A DNA stretch of 64,000 bases, from contig JASANG010001872.1 in assembly GCA_030248215.1 (NCBI GenBank), forward strand, positions 186,001 through 250,000, read 5' to 3'. How positions within the stretch are numbered: position 1 is the first letter of the stretch; the number at the start of each line of letters is the position of its first letter. Positions 1-13,000 of the stretch are shown here, one piece after another. A model generated the notes under the pieces. It had not been told where the DNA came from and made no database searches. It worked only from the letters and a program-made list of their open reading frames with translations. This DNA is from Enoplolaimus lenunculus. Its lineage: Eukaryota > Nematoda > Enoplea > Enoplida > Thoracostomopsidae. The position numbers were made by a program, and so were the translations under genes.

Positions 1-100
1 TCAGAATGTAGCCATTTACCAACGGCACCCTGTTACCATGGAAACTTGGTAAGTCTTAGTTGAGTGAGATTAAAAGGTAAATTGTCAATTTTCAGGTTTA

Positions 101-310
101 CGGCCCCATGTAACGATCAGGGGCGGTGCGTTTTTCTGTGGGACTAGTATAGAGCAAGCTTAAGCTTTAGACCAATTTTTCGCTTGGCTTAGGCTTAGGC
201 TTAGGTTTAGGCTTAGGAATAAACTCATTCTTACGCTTGGGCTTAGGCTTAGGCTTAGGCTCAAGCTCAAAAAAATGCTTATAATAATGTTTTGCCCGTG
301 TTCTTTCCAT
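101..310 (+). repeat. TTAGGC-rich dispersed repeat, copy 1
   Basis: Starts near taacgatcaggggcggtgcg, then ctgtgggactagtatagagc, then runs of the hexamer ggctta, and ends near cccgtgttctttccattagc. The same order of phrases is seen at 4846-5046 and partly at 21449-21600, so this is an interspersed element with an internal hexamer array rather than a free simple repeat. Confidence 0.75.
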
Positions 311-1280
311 TAGCCACATCGTGCGATAATGACAACAGCTTTTGTTAAAGAAAAATAGTTGAATTTTGTATTAAAATTAAATCAAAATTGTCTGATTGCC
401 CACAATTGCGGTCACAATATTTATTTCAGTCTGCGTTTTATATGTTTATGTTTTAGCTGATCTATATATCACGATAATTTTCAGCAGCACCGCCAAAATA
501 GTTTATTTATAACCCTGATTTAATATATCAAAGACGTTTGCAACACAACACCCCTCTCAACACTACAATAAAATGCTATCATGACTCGATTATTTGAAGA
601 AAAAAGACGCAATTTACCATTTTCAAGGTTATTCCCTTGGGTGGAGCAGTTTTAATTTAAGTTCAAAAATAACAACTGTAATTTTGATAGCATTTTCTTT
701 TCAATCATTTTCTCAAATTTCGACTTTTATTTCAATATTACGTTATAACTTATCAACCAATTGTAATTGATTATGGTTATTTAAAATGTTGTACTACAGT
801 TGTAGTTAAATCCATAGGTGTACTCGGCCGGACTATAGGGAATTGGCATCTATCGCTTTGCGAAATCATTTTTAGTTAATATTTAACCTGATGATAGGGA
901 TTGGTTTATACAACGCCTAATAGTCCTATCTCAGACTGAGCGATTCAACTCATTCTGAGTTAAAATCAACTCACTGAAATTTGCAGGGTATATCTGAATA
1001 TAAAAATTTATATAATTTTTACGTTGAAGCTTATAAATAAAATGCCAAACCATCCGCAGTCTTGGAATGTCGCAGGCCAAGTCGTAATTCAGACCAATTC
1101 TGTACTCGGCTACTCCAAGGCGGAATTATGTCTGATAAAGCTGCGCCTTTTCTGATTGGTTACTTAACAGTCGTAATCCAACATGATTTCACGTTGATTA
1201 GTAATACCAACTGTTGATTATTTAACCAATAAAAAAAGTATTTGCACTGAATTAGAGCTAGGCTACGACATATATATGCA

Positions 1281-1583
1281 TATGTCGTAGACCAATCTGC
1301 TATTCAAGCCAAATACTAACTGACCTAGGCCAATGTGATCTTTTATGTAATAGCAGTTTGGGCTGGGCTAAACTGCTTTTGAACTTATGGACCAATCACA
1401 TTTGATTATATATATGGACGGACGCAATACTGTTTACCAATCAGCGTTATTATTACATCACAGTGGTTTTGCACAAGCTCACACTAGCAAGTTGGCCTAG
1501 GCCAAACTGCTATTTGTTTCGAATAGCAGATTGGCCTAGGTCAATTGATAATTGGCCTGGATAGCAGATTGACCTGCGACATA
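1281..1583. mobile_element. MITE-like element with ~30-bp inverted ends
   Basis: The left end (1281-1310, tatgtcgtagaccaatctgc then tattcaagcc) and the right end (1554-1583, ggcctggatagcagattgac then ctgcgacata) are inverted copies with a few mismatches. The interior repeats the motif ttggcctaggcca. A 26-bp palindrome (tacgacatatatatgcatat, then gtcgta) straddles the left border at 1264-1289. No target duplication could be called. Confidence 0.6.
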
Positions 1584-3277
1584 TATTATATACATATGCA
1601 AGTTAAGTTTTAAACGCACGTGTAAACATTTGGTAATGTTAAGGTACAAAATTCAAATTTTTTGGTAAATGTTCTCGCATTGAAAACAGCATTTAAATCT
1701 TCCGAACGAAACGAGAATATAAGTAAAGCTTGTGTTGTTAAAGTGAAAAATTGTGTCAATGACTGGTTCTCCAGGGATTTTGTTTCATCAAATAATTACA
1801 ACCAATCAAAATGGTATATATATGTTCCACACCACTCAGCTAATGTTATTAACGCATGACATTCTCGTTAACGTTACGAAATAGTTCTATCCTTTGTTTT
1901 ACACGAATTTGTAAACAACAAAGTATAGCTCAAACAATTCCTAAATTACGTATCGCTTGCATTCCAGCTTTAATAATATAGATGGATAGATAGAAAAATA
2001 TATTCTAGTCTAGCTTGACTACTTCACCATCTCCCCATAATTCTGAGTTTTCCATTACACATTTTTACTGTACCACCAAATTGAACGTGGATAATAAAAT
2101 TTACCGCAATTGACCGTTATACAAATGTTAAATGTTAGTTGTCTAAAGTTGTCTATAATGGTAATTTCTTAGACTCAAAATAGTCACGTACTCGGGTCTT
2201 GTTCAGTATTTGGTTTCAGAAGGGCATAACTTCTTTAAAATAGTTTTTGTCATCGAACGTAGCGACCTAGACATTGGTTAGTATCGGTTATCAAGAAGAT
2301 TATTTTAAAACGTGTTAAACTTTTTTAGAAATTTCAGTAGAAAATGTATTACCCGGTAACTCCCTTATATATGTGCTGACATGTCGTAAATATTTCGAAA
2401 ATTGAAAGAAAGTAATTTGCATTTATGAAACAACAACAACCACCACAGTTTTATATACGCGTTAAAAGTTGGGTCGAATGAGGGTAGAAATATTTGGTCC
2501 TAGACGTTGCGAACGAGTTATTATCATTTTCTTCGATGCGTGTTGTGTTTAACTCGCTGAGAACATATGAGAATCTTGAAAATTTTTCATTATTAAACCT
2601 CTTTGTTTGACGGCGAAAATAGATATTTCGCGCAGTCAAGTTTAGAAAGAGACATTAAACGCATTTAGTCTACGACGATATTTATAAACAGTTCAGTTTA
2701 ATTATCAGACAAATGGTGTATGCATGTAAAGATATTTATTGACGCAGTTCACGTGCGTTATGTATTACACTTTTGGATCATGTTGACTAAAACAGCTTGC
2801 CCTCGTGTCGACTAAGCCTAAGCCTAAAGCATAAACATGCATTTCCTCCGGTGTTTAAGTCCGAAATCATGTCTCGCGGAATGGGGACCCTGACAATTAA
2901 CGATGGTCCGCAATTGAAACCATTCTAATTATGTATTATCTTTGGTATTGATCCATAATATCAGTGCGTGATACTCTATATTGTCATTATTAAAAGTTTC
3001 GTCGGCCATATCATTGTTCACTTAAAAAGGTGAAAGTTTTCAGCGGAAATAGAAAACCTTATAAATGGTTGTTTCTGTGCTGCACCGATACTATAAACTG
3101 CCCCCATATATCGATATTTAGCTACAGATACAACACTGATGCTTGACTTGCACACACCTTAACCCAAAACTTAGAAATTTTCCTTGAAGATAGACAATCA
3201 TATTGAAGGCAATTTGTCTGAGAAAACAGTAAAAATAAAAGTATTGTTTTCGGTATTGGTACGCTCACAAAAATGAC

Positions 3278-3432
3278 GGCCAATGTTACTTTATGGGGCG
3301 TAACTGTAGATTAAGCGTAAGCCTAAGCCTAATCCTAAGCCTAATCCTAAGTAAAAAATGTAATCTAGAATCTAAATCTACTCCTTTGTATACCCACCAG
3401 AAACCTGGACGCCCCTTAAAGTAACATGGGCC
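3278..3432. mobile_element. MITE with 8-bp target duplication and internal TAAGCC array
   Basis: Terminal inverted repeats ggccaatgttactttatggg and its inward mate cgccccttaaagtaacatgg, 155 bp in all, flanked by the perfect octamer aaaatgac at 3270-3277 and 3433-3440. The middle holds a TAAGCC-type array. An 8-bp duplication fits the hAT-type transposase group. Related copies: 3495-3656 and 48188-48259. Confidence 0.85.
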
Positions 3433-3494
3433 AAAATGACGATACCATGATTTCATGGATATCATTATTTCACCGATACCAATACAGATCTATC

Positions 3495-3656
3495 GGCCAA
3501 TGTTACTTTCTAGGGGCGTAACAATAGATTAAGCGTATTGTTAAGCCTAAGCGTTGTCCCTAAGCCTAAGCCGAAGCACAGAAATGTAATCGAGAATCTA
3601 AACGTACTCTTTTATACACCCACCAGAAACCTGGACGCCCCTAAACGAATCGGTCC
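3495..3656. mobile_element. Second copy of the 155-bp MITE
   Basis: Begins ggccaatgttactttctagg and ends gacgcccctaaacgaatcgg followed by tcc, with the same interior phrases (cacccaccagaaacctggac) as the copy at 3278. The right end is more diverged and no target duplication is visible. Confidence 0.75.
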
Positions 3657-4845
3657 AACATGAGAGTTTTTTATCAAAGGGTTTTAAATATTTAAGGAGA
3701 GTAGTCTTCAAGCAAAGGTTCTAATCTAACAATCAGAAACGTAGGGCAGAAGGAAGCACAGGGGCCATACCCTTCGGTTATTACTTTAACAAGTATATAT
3801 TTACTCGTAACTGAATAATACTAGTAAATATATTTAAAAGCATAACATTTACTTTATTTATTGATATGGCCCGCCCCAAAAATATATACTGGTTTACGCC
3901 AATGCTAAGACTGATTACTTTACCCAAAAAACATCCACTTTTGCCAGTCTGTTTTGAAATTAAAATAAGAAAACAAAATTTGGTAAAACAATCCAACTGC
4001 AAAACACTGGCGTCCCGACGGTGGGCATTGCGAGCCGTGCCTTCTAAAGTTGTTGAACCCCCCAAAATGTGACTCGGTCTAACAGTAAACAATCTTGACT
4101 CGCAAATGTAGGGGTGCCCCAAAATTGTTTGGTGCCCCCCGAACTTAGTTTTTTGCGGACGCCTCTGCTGCAATATCATACAGCCATTGTAGCTAAAGCT
4201 AAACCTGAACATAGTACGTGTAAGCCTAAGCCTAAACCTTACGATGAACGACAAACGGTTCAGGCGACTAGATTTCTGGTTACAAGTTGTCAGTCGACGA
4301 GTTCTCGGTCGACGAATTTTTGTGATACAGCTTAAGCATGGCAGACACTTTACAAGTTTCAGGTTGTTAATATTATAATTAACGTACAATACAAGGTATC
4401 CTTCTGAGCTAAAGCGTATTAGTAATTGTTCAAACTAACAGTATGAAGAAATTTTCAAGTTTTGGCAACGGCCCCGTGATGCGAAATGAATGTAACGAAC
4501 ACGACACGTGCTCCTTGGTAAATCGGTTTATTTTGTTCTGTTTTAGAAAAGTGTACTATTTTGGTCCTAAGTTTCAACTAAGTATTCTTGCGAGGTTACT
4601 TGATTCTTTAGCGCTCAGGCTCAAGCGGAGGCTTAGGATAGGATTATATAAGCGTTTGCGAAAACATTTTGACTTGCCAAACGTTTTACCTAAGCTTAAG
4701 CCTAATACTTTACAGGCGTACGTTTAGAATACGACTTACCTAAGCCTTTGCCAAAGCCTTTATCCAAACCTGAGACTGCTACTTTGCAGCATTTAGGTTT
4801 AGGAAAACGCTTACCTAAGCCTATCAGTTTGCAGCCCGTGTAAAG

Positions 4846-5046
4846 ATCAGGGCTGGAACGTTTAACTGTGGGACTAGAATCGAATAAGGTTAAGCTTTAG
4901 GCTAATTTTTTGCTTGGCTTATGCTGAGACTTAGACTCAGGATTAGGAATAAACTCATTCTTACACTTAGGCTCAGGCTTAGGCTTAGGTTTAGGCTCAC
5001 GAATAAGCTCACAATACTGTTCCGCACCTGTTCTTTACATTGGCCC
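4846..5046 (+). repeat. TTAGGC-rich dispersed repeat, copy 2
   Basis: Same phrase order as 101-310: aaagatcagggctggaacg, ctgtgggactagaatc, gaataaactcattcttac, hexamer ggctta runs, and cacctgttctttacattggc. Preceded by further TAAGCC tracts on the opposite orientation at 4690-4830. Confidence 0.75.
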
Positions 5047-7029
5047 AATTTGCCAACGCCTTTACGTAAGCTTAAACTTATGTATGTACCTTTGCGTCCA
5101 GCCGTATCCTCAAATGTCGAAAAGTGTACACGAGCCGGTACGTTTCTTTCTCATGATCCCGGTGCTACTTAGTTCCCTGTAGCCATTTTTTGTAGACAAA
5201 GTCGATGCCCACCCTTCAGCGGATTCATAAAATAAGCGTCGACATGCGTCGAAAGGTTGACTTTTTGTAATAAAGTTTGTAATTGTTTAAATGTTACTGT
5301 AACTATACAAAACATAGAAAAATACATGGAAAATTGACTAATTACAGTAAAACGGAAGAGCCTACACGACATCGACCGCATTGTTGTTCAGTTGTGTTGT
5401 TATTTACTAAAATCATTGTTTTTAGTTTAAAATGAATGCGATCAAAATAACGATACTTTATATATACGCGAGTTTAAATTCTGCGCTTGGGTGATAAAAG
5501 ACCACTTCGAAGTTGATTTTTGCGTTTTAACAGCCGGATGTGTGTTGTTATAAGTTTAGGTTTAAGTTTCAGTTTTGAGATATCTCGCCAGCTGCGCTTT
5601 CAATACTTCGCCAAAGTTACAAACAAACTTACTGCAGGGCACAAGTTTTATAAAAAAACGTTACGATCGAAATTGCCGGAACGTGACGCAAATATCTTAG
5701 GAATGGGTAGACGGTAACAGACCTACGGTGGTACTTAATCTGCTGAAGATATGTAAACGACGAGCTTAAACTTTTGTCGTAGTTCATTCCGGTGTTTGAA
5801 GACTTACTCGACATTTTTTATACGTTTCCATAAAATTAGCTTTAAATCACACAGCGGCCGGGTCCAGAAATTTCCTATGAAGTATTCTGCGATATATATA
5901 ACAGTTTAAAAACGCTTGTGAACAAAGCGAGCGAGGAGTCAAACTGATATTCGAAGTACTAATTCTTACAACAAAACTTTTAATTTTGATTATTGGTTGT
6001 TGGGCCAAGACCTAGACGGCCTCCTTAGATCTGTCAATGGAATGACGATCGCGCCAATTCGCTAAATCATAACAAAACTATCAGATAACGCATATTGCAG
6101 GGTGTCAGGTTAATTTTCACATCCTTCAATTGTTCAGATGTACTTACAATTTCAATAATTGTATTTTTGTACACACGGAACAAAAATCATTTTTTGCGTT
6201 TAAGTTCACATGGTACAATGCTGTTGACCATGAAAAAAAGAATAAAAAAAGCAAAGTTACGCATAGAAATTTTTAACTTATACCTCAGATAGGCAGATAG
6301 AAGTAGTACGAGGGCATATATATTCGTTCTTCGCTATACGTTTCCAACATTTCACGTTCGGAGTTCATTGCCTTTTGCATGACGATTGAGATTGTAAGAT
6401 AGCAATATTGTAAAATATAACAAAATCATAAGATGATCAAATTTTTTGTGTTTTTATTGGCTTTTGTATGCGTTTTCATGCTGTTCAGAAGATAATGTAA
6501 CGCCTTAATATTTGTGCAAAATTCGGCTGACCAGTTCTTCTGCTGATCAGTAGTACATGTTTGTAATTATTTTTCTGAAAAGTTTATGAGGATTTTCGAA
6601 ACACAACAGCAAAACAAATGTGTTGTTGTAGATAGCGTGAAATTTTTGGATATTACAATGAAACTAAGCGACAGTGGCTGTAGAGCTAACAAAGTTTTTT
6701 AAGGCAAATGGTAAAAAATATATTTTGAAATTCAGAAAATTTATATATTTGAAGTGTTTCATACGGCACTGTATAATTCTAATTGGTAATTTCACCATAG
6801 TTTTGCACAAATAGACAACTATTAAATGTATTTACTTCTGTATGAACAATGATTTTATTGCCCAAAACACTTAAAAATCCGTTAATGCAGATTTCTAACA
6901 GTAGAGTGACCAAATTTTTGGAGAGGTTTAACCCGCAGGGCGGCGGCTTACGGGCAGCCATTTATTAATAAAAAGCATAAAACTTTAGCTATTACTACAA
7001 CAAAAACTTCTAAAAGTTGATTTTTTCAG

Positions 7030-10000
7030 GATTTTCAAACGTGGTCCGCACTGCATGCGTATGAAAATTTAGCTGTCGACCACGATTACTGTAATATTGA
7101 TCTTGACCAAAACCAGAAAGCCCGATTTTTGGAACCAGCAAATACAGATCCAATCGCAATACCAGATGTAATCAAATCAACAATTAGAAATGGTCATCGA
7201 ACCATCAGACTTCCTACCAATGACAACAATTATGGGTCGGAAAGATTATCTCCCACATTTCAACGATGCGAGCCATACTGCATTTGTGGTGGCTCAAAAA
7301 ATAGTTCACCGCTGACCACACCTTCACCGGGTTTGTCTACTGAGCTGTCTAATATATCTGGCTCGAATGGGTTTGGTGCTCAACAACGATCAAAACCAGG
7401 ACATCCATTACTGCCAAACCGTTTAAAGGTTTTGTTTTCTAACCGAACAACTGCAAAGACTTCAGCGTTTACTCAGCAATCCGCGTTTGATTTTGAACGC
7501 CGTGACGCCGTTTTATTCCGAAGATCGCAATTTAATTGTCAATCATTTGTCATCCGCGAAAACTCCAGCAGACCTTTGTCTGCTGATATTTGCGTCAACT
7601 GCACTTGCCGATACTTATATCCTGTTCAACTTAGCGCATCGAATTTGATTTGTGATCGACCTGCCAGGAACTTGGACCATGGTACTCCTCCGTACAACCT
7701 GTTTGATTCCTTAGATAGTCCAGTTCCCATAACTCCATGCGCAACCGAATCTACATGGTTCAGTAGCGGTACAAGCAGTGGAAGTGACACTGATGACGTC
7801 AGAAGAACCGCACGGACAGCGCCTAAATTGTTTCCACAAGCGTATACCAATGTAGCTCATTTTGAAATGAGCACAGCTAATAATCAGGCACCTGAAGTTG
7901 TTCAACAATCTTCTAATTTTGTCGACAATCAACTTTATCACGTACGAGCGAAGCCTTTGCCCGCAGTCGCCGCTGGAAACCCACGCAACAAATTAAAACT
8001 TACAATAGATACTTCTTCTAGCGATAAATCATCACACGCTAGCGTTGTTCGCACAATGAAGTGTTGCGGATCATACAAGCCACAACGACAACATGAGCCA
8101 CAATTGAGTTCTGACAAGTACACATCCAAGACGTCCCCAACAGATCCGGTGTTCAATATAAAGTCGTGGTGTCGATTATTCGCAGATTCACCTGTGATCA
8201 AACAAATTGGGTTGGTATTTCAGGGGTCGACTAAAATATATTTGGAGAGCAGATCCCCCCTTAACTCGCTTTATTTACGAGCTCGGGCGGTCATAGTTAG
8301 TAGTTGTGGGGATGCGCAAGTGCAAATCTTTTAGGGGTTTTCGAGAACTTTTTTGTCGAAATGTTTTCCATTCAGAAATTAAACTGTTTGTCATATTTAC
8401 AGTTACTTGAAGAAACAAGGATAGTTTGCGCAACTATTAAAACCAAGAGTATTCCCCTTTGCGCAAATATTAAAACCAAGAGTATTCCCCTTTGCGCAAA
8501 TATTAAAACCAAGAGTATTCCCCTTTGCGGAAATATTAAAACCAAGAGTATTCCCCTTTGCGCAAATATTAAAAGCAAGAGTATTCCCCTTTGCGCAAAT
8601 ATTAAAACCAAGAGTATTCCCCTTTGCGCAAATATTAAAATCAAGAGTATTCCCCTTTGCGCAAATATTAAAACCAAGAGTATTCCCCTAAAATGCAAGG
8701 AGACTAGTGAGCCGAATTTGACTCTGGTGGAGTCGAATTTGATTCAGTTTGTGTAGAGCCGTAGAGCCTATTTCGGAGAGAGTGAATTTACTCCCCATTT
8801 TTTGCAGTGTACATTGTCGCACAAAAAATTTATCTGCGTTCAGAAACAAACTATTAATTTTAATTTCAAAACTTAACTAAAACTCTAATTACGCGCTTTG
8901 TCTCGAACGTTCTATAGTTTATAACTCAGGTTTCGTTTTGTATAAGCTTATTGTAATTACGAATTACGACTTATTTCGTATTTAATGCTTAAAATTAATT
9001 GTTTTAGCCGATGTCCTGTTCCGTATGCAACATCAGATGACGCGAAGCAGTTGAGCCGGATTTATTTATTTATCATTGCAATACTTTTGGTTGCGTTACT
9101 AATCGTTGGTAGTGTCGCAATTATAGGTAAGTCTTGGAGTGTAACTTTATTAATCACCTTAATTGTTTTCCTTTTCTTTTTTCATATTAGTACTTTTTGT
9201 TATGTTTAGTAGCAACAAAAATACAAATGAAAAAGCTCAACCGGTTAACAGCGACACAATTTTGACTGATTCTTTCGAAACGCCAAATGGCACTAAGCTT
9301 ATTCACGTAGGTAATGAAATCATATGGCCGCTGTTTTATTACCTTTGCTCGTATACGTGTTAACTATTTTCAATAATGCTATTTTAACGACTGTTTGCAA
9401 ACATGTATATAATTTTAGGTTTCGACTACCTACTTCAACACCAAAAAGCACTCAGTTCGTTAGTCGCCAATCAAACCACATCCGTTCGTCCACGCGTACA
9501 ATATAGTTCACTACAAGCTGCAACTGTGCCAAAATTACAAGTGATATACCCGATACGGCCAAATGTAAATTCTTCGACAACGACCAATAACAGTAATTCA
9601 CTGAAACCGCGATTGTTACCGAAACATCCGAGATTAGACATCAAGCCAACTCCTGCGCCTCAACAATGGATCGCGTTTAATACACCACGGACTACGTCCA
9701 CAATAAAATTAATTTCCAAACCAACAATCTCAACTATGGCGACTAACTTGTTGCCTATGTTGCCTGCCACCTTGTCGACCTTGCTATTGACTCAATCTTC
9801 AACTGTGATCAATATCTTGCCAGCAATAACAAGCGCAATTGTTAGACAATCCAAGATGTCAGAGTCTTCTCGTTTGTCGACTAAGGAACCGGTGATTATG
9901 GCGACTGCGTCCTCACCGGTCACAACAACAGCTCCACCGTCGTCATTGCTGTTTGGACAATTGTTTTCAAGGACGTCACCAGAGACCGATATCTGTGATA

Positions 10001-13000
10001 AAAGTAAGAGATTCTATATGGTTAATCTGTTGTTATTAATTATAATTGGGATTTAGTAGCGATCTGCGATGAAAAAAGTGAAAAATTCGCAGAGAATTGA
10101 AAACAAAAAGTGAAAAACCAATATAATTAGAAGGCGAGTGAAAAAATGTTGTTTTAATTCAGCCAAATTTTTGGTTGTTGCCGCTACATGTCAACATATT
10201 AAAGCGAATGAATAACATTATAATACAGTGTTGGTTATTTTTTGTTTTTTTGCGATGTTTTTCAGACCAATTGCGATGTCGATCAGGTGTAAGTCGCACG
10301 GCATGTTTATACAAATGGGAAGAATGCGATGGCATTCAAGATTGTTCCGACGGTTCTGATGAAGAATATTGCGGTACGTTAACCTTTTCTCACATGAATA
10401 TTCTCAATTTCATCTGAACTCAAATTACAAGCTAGAATTCGAACAAAACATTCTTAGGTGGGAGGCGTTTGCCATCACGCACAATTAAGCTACATAGCGC
10501 ACTCCTAGTATATACCCGTGTACCATTTGAATTTAGTCACTCATCATAGTATTTTTTACATTGGAAAAGATTAAAGATGTTTCAAAAAATAAAATTAACA
10601 AATTGTGAAAAGCATGTATTTAGTTTAAATAATGACAGACTATATAAACCTATTTCTACTAACTTATTTAAATTACCTCACGTTTCAATAGTATCAGACG
10701 AAACTCTGTTGCTCTGTACTGCACCGCGCGTCGCCGCGTTACGCCGCATCTGAAATCCACTTTTATTTTTAACGAGCGGCATCGTCCATCATCGCGCAGA
10801 ACAGAAAAATGTAGCGGAATTTCACGTCGGCCAATTTAATAAGCAAAACAAAGTTAAAAATTGCCAGTCGTCTTTCATGAACACTTCTTTTAACAGAATA
10901 AGTACCAAAAATTGTACTTTGATTTATCTGAACCTGAATGCAGTTGGACTTTGAAAATGCGGTACAAGTGGGTCGATAGCCAAACCAAAGTTAGAAAGAC
11001 TCAGCTCTTGCATGAAGTTTTGGGTTCGTTTGCAAACACAATGAATCACCATACTTATATACGCCTCACCTAAAGGTTTTTGACCACACTAACATTCTGG
11101 TCTAATGCCGTGGGCGTTTTACGCAAAGTGTATCACACATACATTATACCTGTCGTTAGGATACAAACTATTTATAGGTTACAAACGCTTTTTAATAATG
11201 AAACTGTAAAAACTGGATATGAACGAATTTCAATTGGCGAGATTTTAAGTATTTTTATGCTTTTGAGATAGTCTTATTGTGTATTTTAGACTTAAGACAA
11301 TGCAATGGAAACTTTCAATGCGACGACGGCAAATGTTTGAGTTTGACAAAGGTTTGCAACGGAATTGCAGAATGCGTTGATGATTCTGATGAATTGCATT
11401 GTGGTTAGTGCTTGTCGAAATAGGAATTAATCAAAAACGCATGCGCAGGATGGGATAAAGGGAATTTACCCCTTTTCAACATTTCTGAAACGGCGAAACG
11501 ACGCACTTAACAGGCTTTAGAATAACTTTCTGTATTCTAGAGCAAATTTTTTTCGATGTTATTTATCCCCCGAAATTTAGTCCTAGCTACGGTCTTTGAA
11601 CAAACACATTCAGTTTTTCGCGAACGCCAAATAAATATCAGCCCCCTCTCATTCGGATCACTACAGTATTAACTATTAATTAAAAGGTATGGACTAGCTT
11701 GTTATAGAGTTAGTATAATCACAATCCAAAAAGCTAAGCACTAATTCTTGAGCTTACAAATCTCATGCTACCGCAGTATGTGACAAATTTTGTTCACTAC
11801 GTTAAAGGGTCGTTCGCATTGTAAAACATTGTGTAAATTTTAAACGTGACTGTAAGCTTAAATTGCATAAAAGCAATTTTTAGATACCAACAAGTGTAAA
11901 TATTATGAACATCGATGCACAAACGGCTACTGCATTCCGGTACAGTGGCTTTGCGATAGTGAAATGGATTGCGAAGATCATTCTGATGAATTTAATTGTT
12001 GTAAGTCTTAAGGCAGATGCTGAGTTATAAGCATTATTTGAACCAGGATCGGCGTTTGGATAGTAGGCCCCTAAACAGGTCCGAGTGGACCCCACACTAA
12101 AATGTTTGACAGCTCTATAATTTCGCAGTCCACGAAAAATTCTCACTTCGCCGTGACGGGGCCCTCAAGAGTTGCCCCCCAATTCGGGGCTTTGATGGCG
12201 CTTCTACCGGTACTGATTTGAACGTAAAGTGCAGTTGTATTAATAGTGCTAACGTGTTCAATATTGAACAAAATTCGCATCACAGGCGTTTTTGAGCGTG
12301 GTTAATACAGGTTTAAGCTTATATCGATATTTTGTTCATTAACTACGTTTGAATTGACACAAATAATATGATTTACAGATTAACAGAAACTTTCTACAGC
12401 GGAATATTTTAAAAAATTTCCTAAAATGCACTCATCGTTTACACTAGAATTACCTATACAGCTGAATCAACACGTTTTAAACTCAATATGTACATGCATA
12501 GTTTTGTAATTACAGCATCTGAATGTAAATCTGATCAGTTTCGTTGTCCTGAAGGTTGGTGCGTGCCGTCAAGTTGGCGATGCAACGGAATTGCAGACTG
12601 CAGTAACGGTGAAGATGAAGAGGATTGTGGTAAGATATATGATGCATATCTACAACATTATTGCTAAATTTGTTTTCATATCGGTTTGGTGTTTTATTTT
12701 GAGACTTCAGTATTGAAATGTTCTTTCAAGCGTAAACTGTACCACATTATTTTCAAATTTTATTGACACTTTTCCATCAACCTGTTGTAATAATACATTT
12801 CCAAAAGGTAAATTCGTTCTTGTTGTCTTCTTTGTTATTTGAATTTATGATGTATATTGGTTCCATATTTTTTTGTATTATGGAACAATAAGTAGGTGTT
12901 TTGAAGCAATGGTCAATGAAGAAAACACGGCCGTAAAAGTAGTATGAGCATATTCCTAAGGCTAAGCCTAAGCGTGAGCATAAAACATAAGCTTAAGCCT

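Larger units (their letters stand above)
1..7029. other. Gene-free repeat-rich region
   Basis: No coding region can be supported. Contents: TTAGGC-rich dispersed repeat copies (about 101-310, 4846-5046), a partial element with ends like those at 49600-49690 (about 928-990), an inverted-repeat element at 1281-1583, MITEs at 3278-3432 and 3495-3656, and scattered TAAGCC tracts to 5080. The rest looks unique and AT-rich. The first exon of the pseudoprotease gene presumably lies toward the right end, but no ATG-bearing exon stands out. Confidence 0.6.

Noticed and set aside
185-275. TTAGGC array as a true telomere or as evidence for a nematode
   Set aside because: Arrays are short, scattered, inside repeat elements, and flanked by ordinary genes; gene content alone does not indicate a nematode.
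3781-4389. A 202-codon open stretch on the minus strand
   Set aside because: No recognisable domain, no splice context, and it overlaps repeat-like GC-rich sequence with open frames on the other strand; likely chance.
8428-8688. CRISPR-like regular repeats
   Set aside because: Units are directly adjacent without unique spacers, and the locus is inside an animal gene.
8304-8756. Repetitive open frames on both strands ([11 protein letters not shown] unit)
   Set aside because: Explained by the 33-bp minisatellite within an intron; no flanking coding signal.
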